Positions 58,387 to 64,000 of a stretch of DNA of 64,000 nucleotides are shown here, one piece after another. The translations under genes and the position numbers were made by a program. The DNA is taken from NCBI GenBank assembly GCA_021771695.1, contig JAETON010000005.1, positions 55,776-119,775 of the forward strand, given 5' to 3'. Position 1 is the first letter of the stretch; every line of letters begins with the position of its first letter. The notes beneath the pieces are model-generated. The model ran no database searches. It was not told where the DNA came from and saw only the letters and a program-made list of their open reading frames with translations. The DNA comes from Lachnospiraceae bacterium. GTDB taxonomy: Bacteria; Bacillota; Clostridia; Lachnospirales; Lachnospiraceae.

Positions 58387-58897
58387 GCCATTCCTCGCCG
58401 CCCCATGTAGATTCTGAAATCCCGTTATCTTGAAATCCCATTTTTTCATACATTTTCACTTTCGATTTCAAACATGTCAATATAAGCATTCTGCGGTGAT
58501 TCTCCTGCTCACGTCTAACATATTGATACATCAGCTCTCTGGCAAGTCCTTGTCTACGATATTCTGGTAATACATCCAAACCTAACAGCATAATATTTTC
58601 ACCATCCGGCTCATATAAATCTGCATTTATAAAAAACTCATCCCGAAATTTAGATTCTTTCGTTGCTAATCCATTTAAAAAACCCGCAATTCTGCCAGTC
58701 TGCTTATCCACTGCAACTAAAAACAATTCTGAGGCTTTTGCTATCCTTTCCTTCATACTCCTTTTGGAACAGGCCTCATGAGGAGGAAAACACACTTGCT
58801 CAACCTCCGCGGCTTGCTCTGCTTCATCCTTATGAATACTCCTGAATTCAAACCTTTCTGTCAAATTTTTATCCTCTATTTGAGATTCCTGCAACAA
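58358..58897 (-). CDS. GNAT family N-acetyltransferase
   Basis: LGLDVLPEYRRQGLARELMYQYVRREQENHRRMLILTCLKSKVKMYEKMGFQ. Confidence 0.9.
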   Translation of the reverse strand: MLQESQIEDKNLTERFEFRSIHKDEAEQAAEVEQVCFPPHEACSKRSMKERIAKASELFLVAVDKQTGRIAGFLNGLATKESKFRDEFFINADLYEPDGENIMLLGLDVLPEYRRQGLARELMYQYVRREQENHRRMLILTCLKSKVKMYEKMGFQDNGISESTWGGEEWHEMFWIFRI

Positions 58898-58992
58898 TTC
58901 TTTGCCTCCTTTTACGATTCTCTGTCAAATTGAATTTGAGTTATAAATGCATTCCCTTTAAAAACAGTATAACATGACATTCTGTATTGGTG

Positions 58993-59691
58993 TTATAATT
59001 TTAATCTGCCAAAGTGATTCACTTTTTTTGCTAAAATGCCAGTCTGCATATAGGAACACCAAAAAATCTCTACACTCATAAATTCGCAATCTCTTAGAAT
59101 CTTAATCTGTTCTTGTATGGTTATTGGAAAATATGCTGTATTGTATCTGCTCAAATGTTTTTCGCATTCTTTTCTGCTTTTTCCTTTGCTAGATTGATAC
59201 CTCTCCCATCGTTTCAGATATAGCTTTTCCATTGTCTCATCACAAGGTGCGAAATTTTCAAATGTAATAAAAATTCCTTCTTCCTTAAGGGCATGATAAC
59301 AATTTCTAACAGCTATCATTCTTTCCTGGTATGTCATGTAGTGATTCACCAAGATAGAAGTAATCACATCAAATTGCGAATCATAGTTGATTTCTTCTAT
59401 TGGAAGCTTTAAAAATTCCACACTGGAAAACCCGATTTTCTGTTTTGCCGCCTCTAGCATAGCAGATGAATGATCCGTACAAATCATCTTTTCCACATTG
59501 CATTGTTCGAATGCTGTTTTTGCCATTTTACCAGTACCACAGCCTATATCCAGCCAAGATACTGCTTTATCTAAAAAAATAGTGGAAACGATCTCCGCTA
59601 TCTGATTATAAACTTCATCATAATACGGTATGGTATTTAAAATATTTCTATCATAATTTTCTGCTGAAAAAGCTGCTTTTTGATTACTCAC
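58993..59691 (-). CDS. Class I SAM-dependent methyltransferase
   Basis: AVSWLDIGCGTGKMAKTAFEQCNVEKMICTDHSSAML. Confidence 0.92.
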   Translation of the reverse strand: MSNQKAAFSAENYDRNILNTIPYYDEVYNQIAEIVSTIFLDKAVSWLDIGCGTGKMAKTAFEQCNVEKMICTDHSSAMLEAAKQKIGFSSVEFLKLPIEEINYDSQFDVITSILVNHYMTYQERMIAVRNCYHALKEEGIFITFENFAPCDETMEKLYLKRWERYQSSKGKSRKECEKHLSRYNTAYFPITIQEQIKILRDCEFMSVEIFWCSYMQTGILAKKVNHFGRLKL

Positions 59692-59709
59692 GCCTATCCT
59701 CCAAAAATA

Positions 59710-60330
59710 TCATTCATAAGTATCTAAATAGTGCTGTAGTTTCTCTGCTAATTTCCCGATATGTACACCATCTACAAAAGAATGATGTACTTGTACTGAA
59801 AATGGCAGCAAAGTTTTACCACCCCTTTCATAATATTTACCCCAATCAAATAGAGGCGTCGCATTATCTTTTTTACCCGAATCGGTGTGAGAAATATGAG
59901 TAAAACTCACCCAAGGGAAAGCGGAAAACTGGAATACATCATTTCCTAATGGAGCCGTAAAATACTCTTTTTGTTCTTTTTCAGTTCGAGCCGCCACCGC
60001 CACATATTCTTCCAGCGTATCTTGCATTTCCACATTTACAACTTTGAATAACTCCGTTTCCTTATTCAGATAAGTAAATGCTGTGTTAATTCTTTCAAAT
60101 TCAACAGGCTCACCATCTACAAAACGGTATCGGAACTCTTTGATCTCATTTGCACATTTTGAAACAGCAAATACAAAGGAAAATGTAAAGGAGTAACCTT
60201 TCCATCTGATTTGCGACAAAAAATTGGTGATATCAAGGTTAAAACTCACACAATACTGTGGTTGTATACTGTCTCGAAACACTTGATAGTGAAGGGTTCT
60301 TTCCCATGTAGACAAATCAATCTTCTTCAT
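59710..60330 (-). CDS. Chloramphenicol acetyltransferase-like protein (CAT fold)
   Basis: 206 aa; active-site-like HHSFVDGVH and overall CatA-like layout (WERTLHYQVF..., FSAFPWVSFTHIS). Confidence 0.85.
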   Translation of the reverse strand: MKKIDLSTWERTLHYQVFRDSIQPQYCVSFNLDITNFLSQIRWKGYSFTFSFVFAVSKCANEIKEFRYRFVDGEPVEFERINTAFTYLNKETELFKVVNVEMQDTLEEYVAVAARTEKEQKEYFTAPLGNDVFQFSAFPWVSFTHISHTDSGKKDNATPLFDWGKYYERGGKTLLPFSVQVHHSFVDGVHIGKLAEKLQHYLDTYE

Positions 60331-60435
60331 TTCATCATACCTCCTAAAATTGTTATATCGAGAATCTTATTTTCACTCTGATTATATTCCTTTATTTGTA
60401 TTATGTTAATCGGTTATATGATGTCTTTATTTAAA

Positions 60436-60472
60436 AAAATATAGGCTCCTGTCTCATGGGCAAGAACCTAAA
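60436..60472 (-). terminator. Terminator of the GntR gene
   Basis: Minus AGGTTCTTGCCCATGAGACAGGAGCCTATATTTTTTT (8-bp stem with wobbles). Confidence 0.6.
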
Positions 60473-60475
60473 ATA

Positions 60476-61135
60476 TTAATCAAGTCCTAATTCTTTCATT
60501 GCGTGCATAATGTGAATCTCCATAGCATTTTTTGCACCCTCTGCATTACGCTGTTCCAAAAATTCCATAATCATTCTATGGTCATTGATTGTATCTCTAA
60601 TGGCTTTATCACTCTGTAAAGATAAATATACACCCTTTGAAATCGCCTGATATAAAATCGGCATGAGTTTATTCATAAATTCATTATGGGTTGCCTGTGC
60701 AATCGCCTTATGGAAAGAATGTTCATCATCTGTTCTGTCTTGATGATTACTGATTTCTTTTTCTACCTTTTTGCCAAACTCTACGATTCTCTTTATCTCA
60801 GAATCCGTTGCCCTTAACGCAGCATAATAGGCAGCCTCCGGTTCAAATATCAAACGCATTTCATATAAATCTTTTGCATTGACCTTTATGTTTGATAACT
60901 GTTCTATATCCTGCTGCTTTTTAAACGCATTTTCTTTGACGTATGTACCTTTCCCTCTTTGAATTTCCAATATATCCAAAGCAACCAAAATACGAATTGC
61001 CTCCCGCAAAGTTGTACGACTAACGTTTAATTCTTTTGATAAATCCAGTTCGTTTGGTAATTTATCGCCGATACCAAATCTCTTTTCAATTGTTATCATG
61101 GATAAAATATTGTCTGCAACATCTTGTGATAACAT
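60476..61135 (-). CDS. GntR-family (FadR/FCD) transcriptional regulator
   Basis: RFGIGDKLPNELDLSKELNVSRTTLREAIRILVALDILEIQRGKGTYV and FCD C-terminal domain. Confidence 0.93.
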   Translation of the reverse strand: MLSQDVADNILSMITIEKRFGIGDKLPNELDLSKELNVSRTTLREAIRILVALDILEIQRGKGTYVKENAFKKQQDIEQLSNIKVNAKDLYEMRLIFEPEAAYYAALRATDSEIKRIVEFGKKVEKEISNHQDRTDDEHSFHKAIAQATHNEFMNKLMPILYQAISKGVYLSLQSDKAIRDTINDHRMIMEFLEQRNAEGAKNAMEIHIMHAMKELGLD

Positions 61136-61238
61136 TTTGTTCCCTCACATATCTTTTATATCTTTTTTCATATTATACTATGCCTGGTAATCAAATTCAA
61201 ATCTCTCTAAGACCTTATTTTCTGGGCATTTTCAGCCT

Positions 61239-61289
61239 TTATTTACTTAATCTTGACATCAATACAACCGTTTCAACATGAGTACCAAA
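61239..61289 (-). pseudogene. 3'-terminal scar of rlmD (rumA)
   Basis: Minus reading *FGTHVETVVLMSRLSK*, the conserved RlmD C-terminal end, with no upstream body. Confidence 0.7.
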
Positions 61290-61428
61290 TTAAAACATAT
61301 CCCCACAAAATCACGGAAATATGGACAATTTTTCTGCAGTACTAACACTGCTCGTACATCCCTTTTCCCACAAAAATATATTTAATACTCATTTTTACAC
61401 CATTTATTATCTTCCGCTGTTTCCTACT

Positions 61429-62478
61429 TTATAAAGTCTGCTTTCCATTTTCTTCTAATTCCATCAAAAACTTATCATAATCAGACATAAATAGTCTATC
61501 TTGTACAATACGATATTTTTCAAATTCTGTTTCTGCATGGAGTTTTGCCTGCTCTGCACTAATCTTACCTGCACCTATAAGTATCTCGTTTCCGTTAAAT
61601 TCCAGAAAACCATCCAACCGCTTTGCCCAATCTTCCATACTCATCGGAATGTGACGTTCTGCCTGCAATTCCGCATAATCAAGATATAAAGATACAATCC
61701 TTTCCATATAGGACATTTCTTTGTCACTCAAATAATTCTTTGCGATTGACACATCAGCTTTTACAATTTTTCCATTTGGAGCTGCTTCCCATGTAGACAA
61801 TCCCATATGTTCCTTCTCCGCATTAGCCCGTTCAACAATAAGTTCTGCTGCCGTATGTCTATGAACAGCCCAATGCATTTTATTTTGTACGGTCTGGAAA
61901 AAGCGTCTGGTAGTCCCTGCATCCTTATCATAATCAAAAGCAGTGGCATATAGGTCAGTAATCTTTTGATAAAATTTACGCTCTGAAAGCCTTATCTCAC
62001 GAATGTTCTCTAACTGCCGCTCAAAATACTCATCTGTGAACATATGACCTTTTTTTAAACGTTCTTTATCCATTGTCCAACCCTGAATGGTATAATCTTT
62101 AACGATTTGTCCCGACCATTTCCGAAAACGAACCGCTCGGTCATTATTAACCTTAAATCCAACAGCAATAATCATCTGCAAATTATAATGGATAACTTCA
62201 CGGTTTACCTGTCTTGTTCCTTCCGTTTGAACTATTCGGAATTTCCGAATAGTTGCTTCCTCAATAAGCTCACCATCACCATATATCTTCTTAATATGCT
62301 CATTTATTGTCGGCAAACTTACGTCATAAAGCTGCGCCATCATTCTCTGCGTCAGCCATATATTCTCATCCTCATAGCGCATTTCCATGCTATCTGCGTT
62401 ATCTCCAATAGATGCAACATACGTCAGATATTCAGCTGCCGAGCTATGAATGGCCATCTCACTTTTCTTTTTTGTCAT
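61429..62478 (-). CDS. RhuM family protein (virulence/genomic-island associated)
   Basis: MRYEDENIWLTQRMMAQLYDVSLPTINEHIKKIYGDGELIEEATIRKFRIVQTEGTRQVNREVIHYNLQMIIAVGFKVNNDRAVRFRKW, RhuM signature. Confidence 0.93.
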   Translation of the reverse strand: MTKKKSEMAIHSSAAEYLTYVASIGDNADSMEMRYEDENIWLTQRMMAQLYDVSLPTINEHIKKIYGDGELIEEATIRKFRIVQTEGTRQVNREVIHYNLQMIIAVGFKVNNDRAVRFRKWSGQIVKDYTIQGWTMDKERLKKGHMFTDEYFERQLENIREIRLSERKFYQKITDLYATAFDYDKDAGTTRRFFQTVQNKMHWAVHRHTAAELIVERANAEKEHMGLSTWEAAPNGKIVKADVSIAKNYLSDKEMSYMERIVSLYLDYAELQAERHIPMSMEDWAKRLDGFLEFNGNEILIGAGKISAEQAKLHAETEFEKYRIVQDRLFMSDYDKFLMELEENGKQTL

Positions 62479-62550
62479 CATGTTCCTCCTAATGCAATTT
62501 TTCATCGTTACTCAAACACCAAAACCGCCTTTGTCTGCCAAGTTCAGATT

Positions 62551-62955
62551 TTATTTATATAAATCCTTTCTAAGTCGCATCACCAACACATTAAACTGTT
62601 TTTCATTTTGTTGTTGGATAAATTTTTCTACTTCTTTCGTCAAACCGTCATCCTTGGAAATTAGCTTCAGCTTAGGAATTGCCATTTTCAAATCATTTAT
62701 TGCATTATTTCTATTTTCATCATCCGATAATTCTTGTATATTATATCTGGCAACTCCTAATGAAAATTTGGCTTCAGCAGGAAAAAGTACAATTTGTGCA
62801 AATACAATTATTGATTCATACACTCTCTTTTTTTCGTCAAATATATATTTCTTTTTTTCCTGCATCGGCTGAAAAATGAAAGTAGATAAAATTAATGTAA
62901 TCAGAGAAGAACCCAATATGCTAATAACTATTGATATTACATTATCTATACTCAT
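62551..62955 (-). CDS. Hypothetical protein with N-terminal TM and cytoplasmic helical domain
   Basis: 134 aa: MSIDNVISIVISILGSSLITLILSTFIFQPMQEKKKYIFDEKKRVYESIIVFAQ... Confidence 0.65.
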   Translation of the reverse strand: MSIDNVISIVISILGSSLITLILSTFIFQPMQEKKKYIFDEKKRVYESIIVFAQIVLFPAEAKFSLGVARYNIQELSDDENRNNAINDLKMAIPKLKLISKDDGLTKEVEKFIQQQNEKQFNVLVMRLRKDLYK

Positions 62956-62978
62956 GTCTCTAATCTCCCAAATACATA

Positions 62979-63328
62979 TCAGATAACCTCAAAATGCTTC
63001 AGAGCATCTTTGATTGCTTCCACCTTTTCTGGGGTCGGATGCTTTCTCGGATGTTTCAATTCTTCTACCGCATTAGGAGCATCAAACATCGGCAATCCTA
63101 AATCCCTCTTGACCTCTGCGATATATGCAGTGTGTACTTTGAAGCCGTATTTGGCTTCTATGTACTCCTGGATCATCCTATAAGTAACTCTCTTTTTCGG
63201 CTTGTACACTTCGGCTCTCTTAGCAATATTATCAAGCGGTACTTTGTCCTCACCCTCGCCAAACTCCACTTTTACGTTGATTACGCTGTCAGGTTTTTTG
63301 TGGGAAAGCATTACAACCGTCTCAACAT
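62979..63328 (-). pseudogene. Detached RlmD 3' end with long C-terminal extension (integration scar)
   Basis: THVETVVMLSHKKPDSVINVKVEFGEGEDKVPLDNIAKRAEVYKPKKRVTYRMIQEYIEAKYGFKVHTAYIAEVKRDLGLPMFDAPNAVEELKHPRKHPTPEKVEAIKDALKHFEVI; no methyltransferase body upstream. Confidence 0.7.
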
Positions 63329-63470
63329 GCGTTGAAAGTTCTTCCTTATACTAAATAGCGAAATATCGCCCTCTTTTTGCTATTTGGTATGATTTGAACC
63401 CTTCTTTCACGGAGTCTGAACACCTTTGAACCCCACCATTTTCTCATGCTCCTACGAAATCCATTTTAAC

Positions 63471-63989
63471 CTATTCTTCCTCATCCATTAACAGTTTCAG
63501 CACCCAACATGGAACTACTGACGGACGTTTTCTTTCCTTCAGGCAAAGGGCAATTTTCTCCGCATCTTCTTCTCGCCAGAAACGGTCACGCTTATAACAT
63601 TCCCGATTACAGTAACTTTGCCGGGATGCTCTACTCGTAAAAGTCTTACCACAGTAAGCGCATTTATGTTCGTAAATTTTAAATACGACATTACGATTAT
63701 CCCACTCCCTTCTGCACTGTTCACAGCAGAATTTTCTTCTCCTTCCTGTTACCGGCTGTTCCAGAAACGCCCCACAGTTTTTGCATGTTATGATACCATC
63801 GCCACGGATTGCAGGCAGTTCCGGTTTTTCCGTAATTTTACCATATCTGTAGCCATCCAATCCGATTTTTCTACAATAACATCGGACCTGATCTCTGGTA
63901 ACATTAAGTGCTGTGGCTATTGTCCGGTATCCCCAACCTAACCTTCGTAATCTCTCAACTTCCTGCTTTTGTTCTTCTGTCATTCGCAA
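63471..63989 (-). CDS. HTH/zinc-finger protein of a type often seen near site-specific recombinases of integrative elements
   Basis: MTEEQKQEVERLRRLGWGYRTIATALNVTRDQVRCYCRKIGLDG plus two CxxC...CxxxC fingers. Confidence 0.75.
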   Translation of the reverse strand: MRMTEEQKQEVERLRRLGWGYRTIATALNVTRDQVRCYCRKIGLDGYRYGKITEKPELPAIRGDGIITCKNCGAFLEQPVTGRRRKFCCEQCRREWDNRNVVFKIYEHKCAYCGKTFTSRASRQSYCNRECYKRDRFWREEDAEKIALCLKERKRPSVVPCWVLKLLMDEEE

Positions 63990-64000
63990 TCACTCCTTTT

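Larger units (their letters stand above)
61264..63328. mobile_element. Att-like-site-bracketed, recombinase-less cassette (CIME-like) in rlmD 3' end
   Basis: ACAACCGTTTCAACATG (61264-61280) and ACAACCGTCTCAACATG (63312-63328) lie in two copies of the rlmD THVETVV coding motif; RhuM gene between. Confidence 0.65.

Overview
The window looks like chromosomal DNA of a low-GC, anaerobic, Lachnospiraceae-like Firmicute (inferred from gene content and style; no taxonomic search was possible). From left to right: the rsmH/mraZ end of the dcw cluster, lgt, ychF, and an NlpC/P60 SH3 protein. Next is a large minus-strand fructan locus: a 1442-aa secreted multimodular GH32 fructanase, a mannose-class PTS (IIA-IIB-IIC-IID plus a small membrane protein), and a four-gene sensor block made of two membrane-anchored sugar-binding proteins flanking a NarL-type histidine kinase/response regulator. 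The architecture matches the LevQRST/levDEFGX/fruA system known from Streptococcus mutans. After that come a DeoR/HAD pair, a transglutaminase-BspA surface protein, a tandem-NUDIX protein, and a glycyl-radical enzyme/activase/fructose-6-phosphate-aldolase operon with its own DeoR regulator. The middle is mostly housekeeping and accessory single genes: MATE pumps, Crp/Fnr regulators, citrate synthase/MarR, aspS with a T-box, glgX, and PadR/MATE. The right end (about 61.2-64 kb) carries two scars of the 3' end of rlmD (rumA) sharing the 17-mer ACAACCGTYTCAACATG. They bracket a 2-kb recombinase-less RhuM cassette and lead into what looks like the end of an integrative element. I saw no tRNA, rRNA or CRISPR array. 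All family assignments are from reading the translated ORFs by eye; no database search was run.
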